Source of the DNA: Desulfotignum sp.
GTDB taxonomy: Bacteria; Desulfobacterota; Desulfobacteria; Desulfobacterales; Desulfobacteraceae
NCBI GenBank assembly: GCA_011389835.1
Contig: JAABTO010000002.1
Location: forward strand, 1 to 36,659
Length of the DNA stretch: 36,659 nucleotides
Direction: 5' to 3'
A program made the position numbers and the translations under genes. The notes below the pieces were generated by a model, which did not search any database, had not been told where the DNA came from, and saw only the letters and a program-made list of their open reading frames with translations. This document shows positions 7,955 to 15,564 of the stretch, piece by piece; position 1 is the stretch's first letter; each line of letters opens with the position of its first letter.

Positions 7955-9019
7955 CTAATCTACGGATTCGATCCAGTTTTCCGTATCTTTTGTCTTTCCA
8001 TACTGGATGGATGTCAATGCATCATAAAACTTCATAGCGATCGGGCCGGGTCTGCCGTCACCGATGTGAATCACCTTGTCCTTGTAACAGATTTCCCCGA
8101 CCGGCGAAATCACCGCTGCCGTGCCGGATCCGAACACTTCCATCAGACGCCCTGTTTCATGGGCATCAAACACCTCATCAATGCTGATTTTTCGTTCCGA
8201 CACAGGCAATTGCCATTTTCTGGCAAGATCAATGACTGAAAACCTTGTGATGCCCGGCAGAATACTGCCGGTGAGATTGGGGGTCACCAGTTCATCATCG
8301 ATGACAAAAAAGATGTTCATGGCCCCCACTTCTTCGACATATTTTCTTTCCAGGGCATCCAGCCAAAGCACCTGGGCGTATCCCTGTTTTTTGGCAATTT
8401 CTCCGGCATTGAGACTGGCCGCGTAATTGCCGGCGGTCTTGAACTCTCCGACCCCGCCGGGAACCGCCCTGACATGATCTGTGGACACCCAGATCTTGAC
8501 CGGGGCCAGGCCGCCCGAGTAATAAGCACCCACGGAACATAAAATAATGAAAAACTTGAAGGTGAATGAGGATCTCACCCCCAGAAACGGGTCCGTGGCA
8601 ATGACAAACGGCCGGATATACAGAGACGTGCCCAGGGTTTCGGGAATCCAGTCCTTTTCCAGTATGAGCAACTGCTTGAGTGCATCCATGACAAAATCGA
8701 TGTCCAGTTCCGGTATGCACAGCCCCCGGGCCGACCGGTTCAGGCGTTCAAAATTATCCCTGGCCCGGAACAGCTGGATTTTTTTATCCGGGGTCTTGTA
8801 CGCCTTGAGCCCTTCGAATATGGCCTGGCCATAATGAAACACCATGGCCGCCGGTGACAAAGATACCGATGCAAACGGTTCGATCCGCGGATCATGCCAT
8901 CCTTTGTCCGTAGAATACTCCATCACAAACATATGATCTGTGAAAACGGTACCAAATCCCAGGTCTTCATCTTTTGGCCGGGTACCGGTTTTGGCAACCC
9001 GGGTCACTGCAATTTCCAT
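7955..9019 (-). CDS. ilvE: Branched-chain amino acid aminotransferase
   Basis: This 354-residue class IV aminotransferase is of the longer (BCAT-II-like) type. FHYGQAIFEGLKAYK (61-75) is the substrate/cofactor loop, and Lys194 in GEFKTAGNYAAS is the pyridoxal-phosphate lysine. Downstream, EEVGAMNIFFV and the PGITRFSVIDLARKW and FGSGTAAVISPV segments are family hallmarks. It interconverts Leu, Ile and Val with their 2-oxoacids using 2-oxoglutarate/glutamate. The neighbouring acyl-CoA dehydrogenase and the Vor-type oxidoreductase suggest a degradative role here, although biosynthesis is equally possible for this reversible enzyme. A good ribosome site (AGGAGGAAA on the minus strand) precedes the ATG. 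Confidence 0.92.
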   Translation of the reverse strand: MEIAVTRVAKTGTRPKDEDLGFGTVFTDHMFVMEYSTDKGWHDPRIEPFASVSLSPAAMVFHYGQAIFEGLKAYKTPDKKIQLFRARDNFERLNRSARGLCIPELDIDFVMDALKQLLILEKDWIPETLGTSLYIRPFVIATDPFLGVRSSFTFKFFIILCSVGAYYSGGLAPVKIWVSTDHVRAVPGGVGEFKTAGNYAASLNAGEIAKKQGYAQVLWLDALERKYVEEVGAMNIFFVIDDELVTPNLTGSILPGITRFSVIDLARKWQLPVSERKISIDEVFDAHETGRLMEVFGSGTAAVISPVGEICYKDKVIHIGDGRPGPIAMKFYDALTSIQYGKTKDTENWIESVD

Positions 9020-9075
9020 CTTTTTCCTCCTGATTCATCACAAAAATATAGGTATTATCAAATTTTAAATATTTT

Positions 9076-9107
9076 GTTATAAGACCGTTTCACCGTTGCT
9101 TTGTCAA
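9076..9107 (-). promoter_or_regulatory. Candidate promoter of the ilvE operon
   Basis: On the minus strand TTGACA (9107-9102) is followed by TTATAA (9082-9077). The 19-base spacing is longer than ideal, so this is only a candidate. The 180-base gap (9020-9199) between ilvE and the divergent CxxC gene is strongly A/T-rich. It also holds a small stem AGCATA/TATGCT (9107-9112 with 9121-9126) and two GTCAAGC copies (9103 and 9128) that could be regulator contacts. Confidence 0.35.
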
Positions 9108-9199
9108 GCATATTTTATTTTATGCTGGTCAAGCGTTGCATTGAGTATTATGATGGAAAATATTTGTTGAATCCAACCGGATCATGAAGGAGGCCCGGC

Positions 9200-9397
9200 A
9201 TGAGTGAAAAAAAATTCAAACAGATCTGCACCTGTGAAAAGTGCGGCAATGAAGCGGAAATGATTGTTACCTGCCAATGGGTTGAAGTGGAAGCGGCACA
9301 GGAAAAAAAGAAAGCAGAAAACACCCCTGTCAAAGTCAAAGGGACGGGCACCTGCACGTCCTGCGGCAATGAAGCAGACACCTGGATAGACCTCTAG
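9200..9397 (+). CDS. Small CxxC-repeat protein, zinc-ribbon-like
   Basis: This 65-residue protein has an AAGGAGG ribosome site ahead of ATG 9200. It contains two similar knuckles, CEKCGNEAE (12-20) and CTSCGNEAD (52-60), plus Cys10 and Cys25, separated by a charged lysine/glutamate-rich linker. The paired CxxC knuckles suggest one structural zinc or iron site formed by both ends. It lies 9 bases before a receiver-domain gene and is probably co-expressed with it. I do not recognise a named family; a redox or metal-binding accessory to the signalling genes is a guess from position. Confidence 0.7.
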   Translation: MSEKKFKQICTCEKCGNEAEMIVTCQWVEVEAAQEKKKAENTPVKVKGTGTCTSCGNEADTWIDL

Positions 9398-9406
9398 GAC
9401 GGTTAC

Positions 9407-9877
9407 ATGGACGATCGCCAAATCCTGGAAAACAAACGTATTCTGGTCGTGGATGACGAACCCGATGTCCTGGAAACCATGGAAGAGCTGCTGCACATGT
9501 GCCGGGTGGACACGGCCGGGTCGTTTGACACGGCTGTGCAGCATCTGGAAACCCATATGTATGATGCCGCGGTCCTGGATATCATGGGTGTCCGGGGGTA
9601 TGAAATTCTGGAGATCACCCGCCGCATGAACCTGCCCACCCTGATGCTCACCGCCCATGCCCTGACACCCGAAAATCTGGAAACCGCCCTGGAAAAGGGA
9701 GCGGATGCCTATATCCCCAAGGAGAAACTCGTGGACATCTCCGTGTTTCTGGCGGATGTATTGACGGCCAGAAAACAGGGCCGACAGGCCAATGCCCGAT
9801 GGTTCACGTTTGTCAAACCGGTATTTGACAAACTGTTCGGGCCGGAATGGCAGAAAAAAACAAAAATTGATGTCTGA
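9407..9877 (+). CDS. Stand-alone receiver-domain response regulator with conserved C-terminal tail
   Basis: This 156-residue protein has a complete receiver domain: Asp16/Asp17 of VVDDEPD, phosphoacceptor Asp58 in AAVLDIMG, Thr82 in LTAHA and Lys105 in YIPKEK. There is no DNA-binding output domain; about 40 residues follow, ending ARWFTFVKPVFDKLFGPEWQKK. Both the receiver and this tail match the C-terminal half of the UspA-receiver fusion at 21682-22584, so the two are paralogues and the tail is likely functional. The gene converges on a histidine kinase gene with a 5-base gap. A protein-interaction output is likely. Confidence 0.85.
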   Translation: MDDRQILENKRILVVDDEPDVLETMEELLHMCRVDTAGSFDTAVQHLETHMYDAAVLDIMGVRGYEILEITRRMNLPTLMLTAHALTPENLETALEKGADAYIPKEKLVDISVFLADVLTARKQGRQANARWFTFVKPVFDKLFGPEWQKKTKIDV

Positions 9878-9882
9878 ATCGC

Positions 9883-10635
9883 TCAATCAAGGGGGATGGA
9901 CACCTTGAATTCAGCGCCATGACCGGCATCCGACTCCAGCGCCATGTCCCCGCCCATGTCCCTGAGAAGCACCATCACACCGGCCAGGCCCAGACCGTGG
10001 CTTTGAATGGCATCTTCAATAGATCCCCCGGTGGTGAAATAGGTTTCAAATATCCGCTGGTGATCGACCCGGGGGATGCCCCGGCCGTCATCTTTCACCC
10101 ACAGGGTCAGACGCCTGTTCTCGATGCTTCCACGAATATCCACACGGGCGGTCCGGTGTTTGAATGCGTTGGTCACCAGGTTTCTCAGGATCTGTCTGAC
10201 TTTGGCCGCATCCAGACACACACTGGCTTCCCAGGTCGCTTTCTGAAAATCAAGGGTCACCCCGGCATCGGCGATCACTTCCTGAAGTTCGGCACAGGTG
10301 GTCACTTTTCTGACCCTGTCCGCCACGTTGGGGTCTGCCAGATCAAACACCTCCACCAGAACGCCCACAACCAGAGACGCCACGGTAAACTGTGAACAGA
10401 TCATGACCCCTTCCCTGGAACGCCCCAGTTCCAGAACATCGTTCACCAGCCGCTGGGTGGCCAGTGTATTGCGGACAATCCGATTGAGCACCTTGAGCTG
10501 CTTTTCAGTCAACGGGCCATACACATCCTGACGTTCCAGAAGGGATCGGGCTCCGGCATTGATGACGGATATCGGCACTTTGAGATCATGGATCAGAATC
10601 TCGGTTTTGATGTTGGAGTCAGGTATCTTGTTCAT
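9883..10635 (-). CDS. Soluble sensor histidine kinase without sensor domain
   Basis: This 250-residue protein starts almost directly with the dimerisation/phosphoacceptor helix (His16 in ILIHDLKVPISVI), followed by an ATP-binding domain with the N box NLVTNAFKH, G1 box DDGRGIP, F-like IFETYF and G2 box HGLGLAG. No membrane segment, PAS or GAF domain is present, so input must come from a partner protein or oligomeric state. It lies tail-to-tail with the receiver gene and is divergent from the PAS-GAF kinase at 10749; the three probably make one phosphorelay. Confidence 0.85.
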   Translation of the reverse strand: MNKIPDSNIKTEILIHDLKVPISVINAGARSLLERQDVYGPLTEKQLKVLNRIVRNTLATQRLVNDVLELGRSREGVMICSQFTVASLVVGVLVEVFDLADPNVADRVRKVTTCAELQEVIADAGVTLDFQKATWEASVCLDAAKVRQILRNLVTNAFKHRTARVDIRGSIENRRLTLWVKDDGRGIPRVDHQRIFETYFTTGGSIEDAIQSHGLGLAGVMVLLRDMGGDMALESDAGHGAEFKVSIPLD

Positions 10636-10748
10636 CCCCTCTTAAAATCCTTGCAATTTGATTCAATGATTTTATATAGTGGCAATATCGCATTATCTGA
10701 ATTGTTATACGAAGATACGTGAATCTTGTAAAGCCCTTTGGAGTTTTT

Positions 10749-13085
10749 ATGGCGGACCGTGATGCTGAGATCGCTGAACTCGAAAAAAAGATTCAGGCAC
10801 TGGAAGCAGAAAACCAGCTGCTGGGCAATATCATATACAAAGCCCCCATCCCCATTTTCGTGGTGGACCGGCATCACAAAATCAGCCATTTCAACCAGGC
10901 CCTGGAAGACTTGAGCGGATACAACGCCCGGGACATGATCGGAACCGACTGGCAGTGGAAAGCATTTTACGCACAAAAACGGCCTGTCATGGCGGATCTG
11001 ATCATCGACAACGCACCGGATGATCAGATCCTTTCTCTGTACGGCCCCAAATACAAGAAAGCACTGGCCAACAAACACCTGTTTTCGGCCACCGATTTTT
11101 TCCCGGACCTGCCCCCGGCCGGGAAATGGCTGTTCTTTACCGCGGCCGCCGTGTTCGACGACAGCGGTACCATTGCCGGAGCGGTTGAAACCCTCCAGGA
11201 CGTGACCGCTGAGAAAGCCAGGGAACAGGAGGTGTTCGATCTTTACCAGACCTATCACCAGGTACTGGAATTCATTCCATACCCCATTATCCTTTACGAT
11301 AAAAACGGTCATGTCACCTATGTGAATCCCGCATTTACCCATGTGTTCGGCTGGCCCCTCAGCGAAATCAAAGGCCGGATCCTGGACTTTGTGCCCGAAG
11401 ACCTGAAAGAGGAAACCAGCCGGATGCTGGACCGGTTCAGGGAGAACCAGCGAATCTCGCGCTACGAAACCCAGCGATTCACCAAAGACGGCCGGATGCG
11501 GGATGTCGTGATCTGGGCCGCTTCCTATACCTGGTCTAAAGAGCGGTCCGGTGAACATTTCGTGATCCTTAGAGACATTACCGAAGAAAAACGCCTGACC
11601 GCCAACAACCGGACCATTATGCGCATCAGTGCGGCCCTGCCCGAATATCCGGAACTCGAAGACCTCATGGACTACATCACCAGGGAAATCAAGGGGTTGT
11701 TGAACACCGAAGGGGCGGTGGTGCTGCTGTATGACGAAATCAAAAACGACCTGTTTTTTCTCGGGGCCGCCTATGACGACTCTCATACGGAACAGCGGGC
11801 CAGAAAGATCCGGTTCGCCTTAGATGAGGTGCTGGCCGGCAGGGTCCTGAAAACCGGAAAACCGGCCCTGGACAACAACGCGGACCGGTCGGAAAATCCC
11901 TATCCGGAGCGGGACCGCAAAATGGGATACAAGACAAGGAACATTCTGTGTGTTCCCATCCGGAGCGACAGCCGCATCACCGGTATTTTATGCGCGATCA
12001 ACAAGAAACAGAACCCGTTTGACGACAATGACATGGAACTGATGACTATGATCGCCAGTACCGTGGGCATCTCCATTGAAAACGCCCGGTTTGCCAAGGC
12101 CCTCAAAGACGCCTACCTGGATGTGGCATCCATGAACCGGGCCAAGGACAAAGCCATCAACCATCTGTCCCATGAATTGAAAACCCCGGTGGCCGTGCTT
12201 ACCGGTTCCCTGCAGATTCTCAAGAAAAAACTGTCGGAACTGCCTCAGATCAAGACCGAATCCACACTGGACCGGATCCAGCGCAATCTGAACCGCATCG
12301 TGCAGATCCAGGAGGAAACCGCCGATATCATGGACAAGAAAGTCTATGGGGCCAGGGATATGCTCCAGGTCATGCTCCAGACCTGCAAAGATGAACTGGC
12401 CACGTTGATCGAGCAGCACCTGGATGAAGAAGCTCCCATGGAAGTGGTCACGGCGGTCATTGAAAAAGAGTTCAGCTCCCCGGCGTTGAACAACCGGGAT
12501 ATCGATCTGAACCGGGCGCTGGCGGACCTTTTTGAATCCCTGAAACCCGCATTTTCCTTCAGAGACCTGGACATCACCGTGAATCTGGAAGACAATCTGC
12601 CGAAAATCCGCCTGCCCAGGGATGTATTTGAAAAATCTCTGGTCGGGTTGATCCGAAACAGCATCGAAAATACCCCGGATCATGGCCGTATCGACATCTT
12701 CACCCAGCAGAAACAAGACAGCGTCGTATTTACGGTCCATGATTTCGGCGTGGGCATTGAAACCGAAGACCAGAAACGGATTTTTGAAGGATTTTTCTCT
12801 GTCCAGAAAACCGCGGACTATTCCACCAAAACCCCGTATGATTTCAATGCCGGGGGCAAAGGCGTGGATCTGCTGCGCATCAAGCTGTTTGCCGACCGCC
12901 TGGGATTTTCCATACACATGGAATCCCGTCGCTGCCGCTTTCTGCAGGAGAACCCGGGCGAGAGCTGTCCGGGAAACATTGTTCAATGCCGGTTCTGCAA
13001 CGAAGTGACCGACTGCCTGAATTCCGGACATTCGGTATTTTCAATCAATTTTCCATGTGAGAAAAAATATGAAAAAACACTTTGA
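10749..13085 (+). CDS. PAS-PAS-GAF sensor histidine kinase with cysteine-rich C-terminal insert
   Basis: I chose ATG 10749 (778 residues) because GGAG at 10740-10743 precedes it; a GTG at 10719 would add ten residues. A short coiled coil (EIAELEKKIQALEAE) leads into one PAS domain, a second PAS with PAC tail (about 170-285) and a GAF domain (about 295-450). The dimerisation domain follows (His475 in LSHELKTPVAV), then an ATPase domain (NSIENTPDHG, HDFGVGIE). There is no transmembrane segment, so sensing is cytoplasmic. The ATPase domain carries a late insert with five cysteines (729, 740, 747, 750, 756), possibly a metal or redox site. The G2 region GGKGVDLLRIK is divergent. Confidence 0.88.
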   Translation: MADRDAEIAELEKKIQALEAENQLLGNIIYKAPIPIFVVDRHHKISHFNQALEDLSGYNARDMIGTDWQWKAFYAQKRPVMADLIIDNAPDDQILSLYGPKYKKALANKHLFSATDFFPDLPPAGKWLFFTAAAVFDDSGTIAGAVETLQDVTAEKAREQEVFDLYQTYHQVLEFIPYPIILYDKNGHVTYVNPAFTHVFGWPLSEIKGRILDFVPEDLKEETSRMLDRFRENQRISRYETQRFTKDGRMRDVVIWAASYTWSKERSGEHFVILRDITEEKRLTANNRTIMRISAALPEYPELEDLMDYITREIKGLLNTEGAVVLLYDEIKNDLFFLGAAYDDSHTEQRARKIRFALDEVLAGRVLKTGKPALDNNADRSENPYPERDRKMGYKTRNILCVPIRSDSRITGILCAINKKQNPFDDNDMELMTMIASTVGISIENARFAKALKDAYLDVASMNRAKDKAINHLSHELKTPVAVLTGSLQILKKKLSELPQIKTESTLDRIQRNLNRIVQIQEETADIMDKKVYGARDMLQVMLQTCKDELATLIEQHLDEEAPMEVVTAVIEKEFSSPALNNRDIDLNRALADLFESLKPAFSFRDLDITVNLEDNLPKIRLPRDVFEKSLVGLIRNSIENTPDHGRIDIFTQQKQDSVVFTVHDFGVGIETEDQKRIFEGFFSVQKTADYSTKTPYDFNAGGKGVDLLRIKLFADRLGFSIHMESRRCRFLQENPGESCPGNIVQCRFCNEVTDCLNSGHSVFSINFPCEKKYEKTL

Positions 13086-13111
13086 CAAACTGGAATCAAT
13101 TGCATTACAAC
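13082..13111 (+). promoter_or_regulatory. Candidate sigma-70 promoter of the acyl-CoA ligase/Liv region
   Basis: TTGACA (13082-13087) is followed after 18 bases by TACAAC (13106-13111, four of six matches to the -10 consensus). The -35 box overlaps the stop codon of the upstream kinase gene. The predicted start falls at the 18-bp operator just downstream, the same arrangement as at the other two operator sites in the window. Confidence 0.5.
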
Positions 13112-13120
13112 TAAAGTTGT
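13107..13120. promoter_or_regulatory. 14-bp palindrome over the -10 region
   Basis: ACAACT-AA-AGTTGT is a perfect inverted repeat overlapping the predicted -10 box, five bases before the GAGCGCTC operator. It may be the binding site of a second regulator acting on the same promoter. It is absent from the other two operator regions. Confidence 0.4.
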
Positions 13121-13124
13121 AGCG

Positions 13125-13142
13125 AGACTGAGCGCTCGTTCT
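13125..13142. promoter_or_regulatory. Operator site 1 (TetR-type), before the acyl-CoA ligase gene
   Basis: AGACTGAGCGCTCGTTCT is an 18-bp near-palindrome centred on GAGCGCTC, with symmetric AGA/TCT flanks. It matches site 3 (31803) at 16 of 18 bases and the reverse complement of site 2 (30438) at 15 of 18. It sits just downstream of a TTGACA promoter, so bound repressor would block initiation. Assignment to the TetR protein encoded at 29695-30360 is inferred from the autoregulatory copy. Confidence 0.75.
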
Positions 13143-13234
13143 TATTTGAGCCCGGGTATTTGAACCGAATGTTGGACCGGTACCATACTGACAAGCATAT
13201 TTGATTTGGCAAACTCTTTTTCCAGGGGGGATTC

Positions 13235-14731
13235 ATGGACCAGCTGCACCAGTTAAGCTTTTTCGACATTTACGAAAAAAACGCCCGGCTCCTGAATGAA
13301 AAAACCGCGATCCTCTGGCGTCAACAGGAAATCAGCTTTACCGAACTGTATGAACAGACCCTGGGCCTGGCTGCCGGTCTCTGCTCGCTGCCGGCCGGAA
13401 CGCGGGTGGCGGTCCTGTGCCGAAACCATCCGGTTTTTTTTCATCTTTTCGGCGCTGCATCCGCCCTGAACCTGACGCTGGTATTGATCAACCGGCGCCT
13501 GTCTGACAGCGAAATCCAGCATATCATCGAAGACACGACACCTCAGATGATCCTGTGCGACCATGACATGGCATCCCGGGCATCCCTGCTGGTCTCCCGG
13601 TGTCCCTTTCTGGATCAGCTTCTGGTGGTGGACGGTCCGGATGAAACCCTTTCATCGTGGTACCGGGACCCTCAAGCGTTTACCCCGGTTCTGTGCCGGA
13701 AGACCGACCCCTTTATGATCATCCATACGGCCGCGGTTCAGGGAAAGCCCAGGGGGGCGGTACTAAGCCAGGAAAACATCATACTTGCCAATCTGCAGCT
13801 GATTCACTATTACCATTTGAAACCCTCGTCGTGTGTGGCGGATATCCTGCCGCTGTTTCACATCATGGGCGTGAATCTGGCCCTGGCCGTCCTTCAAGCC
13901 GGCGGGAAAAACGCCATACTGGAAAAATTCGACCCCAATGACACCCTCACCCTTGTTCAAGACCTGAAAGTCACCCATCTGGGGTCCTTCCCTCCCATAC
14001 TGACCCTTCTTTTAGACGCCATTGACACCGGCACCTATGATTTAAACAGCCTTGAACTTGCTGCTGGGCTAGATGCACCGGACACGGTCAAACGGTGGGA
14101 ATCCACCACCGGTAAGCCCTTCTGGACCATGTACGGCCAGACCGAGACGTCCGGCCTGATCACGTTTTCTCCGTATTTTGAACGCGCCGGTTCCGCTGGT
14201 GCGGTCTCGCCACTGGTGGATATCCGAATTACAGATGATTTTGACCGGTTCCTGCCTGCCGGAGAAACCGGTGAAATAATTGTCAGGGGACCGCTGGTGT
14301 TCCAGGGATACTGGAACGCTTCGGAACTGAATGCACACACGTTCCGGAACGGCTGGCATCACACCGGCGACCTGGGCATGATTGATGTGGATGGTTTTCT
14401 GTTTTTCAAGGGGAGAAAAGCGGAAAAAGAACTGATCAAACCCGGAGGTGAAAACGTGTTTCCGGCAGAGGTGGAGCAGGCCGTCATGCAGCATGACGCC
14501 GTAAAAGAAGTGTGTGTGTTCGGCGTGCCGGATCCCAAATTTGGCGAAGGCATCAAAGCCGTATGCAGCCTGCACCCGGACAAGACCGTGACAGCGGAAG
14601 AATTGATCCGATTCACCGGGTCCGTGATCGCGGGGTACAAAAAGCCCCGATATGTGGCATTCATACCGGATCTTCCCAAAACAGGGGACGGCACCATTGA
14701 CCGGGAAAAAATTAAACAGCAGTTCTCATAA
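13235..14731 (+). CDS. Atypical AMP-dependent acyl-CoA synthetase
   Basis: This 498-residue member of the adenylate-forming superfamily has an AGGGGGGA ribosome site before ATG 13235. The core motifs YGQTETSGL, HTGDLGMIDVDGF and KAEKELIKPGGENVFPAEVE are intact. Two catalytic motifs are not: the phosphate-binding loop, normally TSGTTGxPKG, reads TAAVQGKPRG (165-174), and the C-terminal motif normally ending SGKIxR reads GDGTIDR, so the lysine needed for adenylation is Thr487. It may activate an unusual acid, use another lysine, or act mainly in thioester exchange. It is the first gene behind operator site 1 and lies 66 bases before livG, so it may lead the Liv transcript. Confidence 0.82.
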   Translation: MDQLHQLSFFDIYEKNARLLNEKTAILWRQQEISFTELYEQTLGLAAGLCSLPAGTRVAVLCRNHPVFFHLFGAASALNLTLVLINRRLSDSEIQHIIEDTTPQMILCDHDMASRASLLVSRCPFLDQLLVVDGPDETLSSWYRDPQAFTPVLCRKTDPFMIIHTAAVQGKPRGAVLSQENIILANLQLIHYYHLKPSSCVADILPLFHIMGVNLALAVLQAGGKNAILEKFDPNDTLTLVQDLKVTHLGSFPPILTLLLDAIDTGTYDLNSLELAAGLDAPDTVKRWESTTGKPFWTMYGQTETSGLITFSPYFERAGSAGAVSPLVDIRITDDFDRFLPAGETGEIIVRGPLVFQGYWNASELNAHTFRNGWHHTGDLGMIDVDGFLFFKGRKAEKELIKPGGENVFPAEVEQAVMQHDAVKEVCVFGVPDPKFGEGIKAVCSLHPDKTVTAEELIRFTGSVIAGYKKPRYVAFIPDLPKTGDGTIDREKIKQQFS

Positions 14732-14797
14732 CACCGCCACCCGGTGTGTATGGGAAAATCTGTTTTTTTCCAATAACCCACAGCATTTGGATTCTTT

Positions 14798-15559
14798 ATG
14801 GCGCAATTAACAATTTCAGACGTAACGCTTAATTTCGGCGGGCTCAAAGCCCTGTCCAATGTGGACATGGTCTTCGAACCGGGGCTGATCACCTCCATCA
14901 TCGGACCCAACGGGGCGGGGAAAACCAGCATGCTCAACTGTATTTCCGGATTTTACCACCCCACCAAAGGAAAAATCCTTTACAAGGACAAAGACCTGAC
15001 CCATGCATCGCCCCATCAGGTGTCCACCATGGGTATCGCCCGGGCCTTCCAGAATCTGGAGTTGTTTTCCGGGCTGTCGGTGCTGGACAACCTGCTGCTG
15101 GCCCGGCACCAGAACCTGACCTATTCGTTTCTCCAGGCCACCATTTTTTATGGAAAAGCCGCCCGGATCGAAGCGGAAAACAGGGCCGCCGTGGAAGATG
15201 TCATTGATTTCATGGAACTGGAGCCGGTGCGAAAACATATGGTGGGGAGCCTGAGCTACGGATTTCAAAAAAAAGTGGAAGTAGCCCGGGCTTTGACCAT
15301 GGACCCGGAGATTCTGCTGCTGGACGAACCCATGGCCGGCATGAACATCCAGGAAAAAGAAGATATTGTCCGGTTTGTCATGGATATCCAGAAAGAGCGC
15401 AATATCACCGTGGTGCTGGTGGAGCATGACCTGGGGGTGGTCATGGATATTTCCGACCGGATCTATGTGCTGGATTTCGGAGAAGTCATCGGATCCGGCA
15501 CCCCGGAGGAAGTCGCCAACAATCCCAAAGTCATTGAAGCCTATATCGGGGAGGACTGA
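14798..15559 (+). CDS. livG: ABC transporter ATP-binding protein, LivG type
   Basis: This 253-residue ATPase has Walker A GPNGAGKT at 36-43, the signature LSYGFQKKVEVARAL, Walker B ILLLDEPMAGM and the switch histidine in LVEHDLGVVMDISDR. The C-terminal extension after the switch region (VLDFGEVIGSGTPEEV, ending VIEAYIGED) is characteristic of LivG. The signature has YGFQ rather than the canonical SGGQ, as is common in LivG proteins. With LivF, LivH, LivM and the binding protein it forms a branched-chain amino-acid-type importer; the substrate could also be another carboxylate or aromatic acid. Confidence 0.88.
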   Translation: MAQLTISDVTLNFGGLKALSNVDMVFEPGLITSIIGPNGAGKTSMLNCISGFYHPTKGKILYKDKDLTHASPHQVSTMGIARAFQNLELFSGLSVLDNLLLARHQNLTYSFLQATIFYGKAARIEAENRAAVEDVIDFMELEPVRKHMVGSLSYGFQKKVEVARALTMDPEILLLDEPMAGMNIQEKEDIVRFVMDIQKERNITVVLVEHDLGVVMDISDRIYVLDFGEVIGSGTPEEVANNPKVIEAYIGED

Positions 15560-15564
15560 TCATC

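Noticed and set aside
9126-9142. Sigma-54-like TGGTC...TTGCAT before the CxxC gene
   Set aside because: The GG-to-GC spacing is 9 rather than the required 10 bases and the -24 element is imperfect.
10632-11786. 384-codon minus-strand frame opposite the PAS-GAF kinase
   Set aside because: Shadow of the kinase coding region; composition is unlike a real protein and no motif is present.
14731-14770. Terminator after the atypical ligase gene (ACACCG/CGGTGT with later T-run)
   Set aside because: The stem is only 6 bp and the T-run begins about 15 bases after it, so it does not fit an intrinsic terminator; readthrough into livG is likely.
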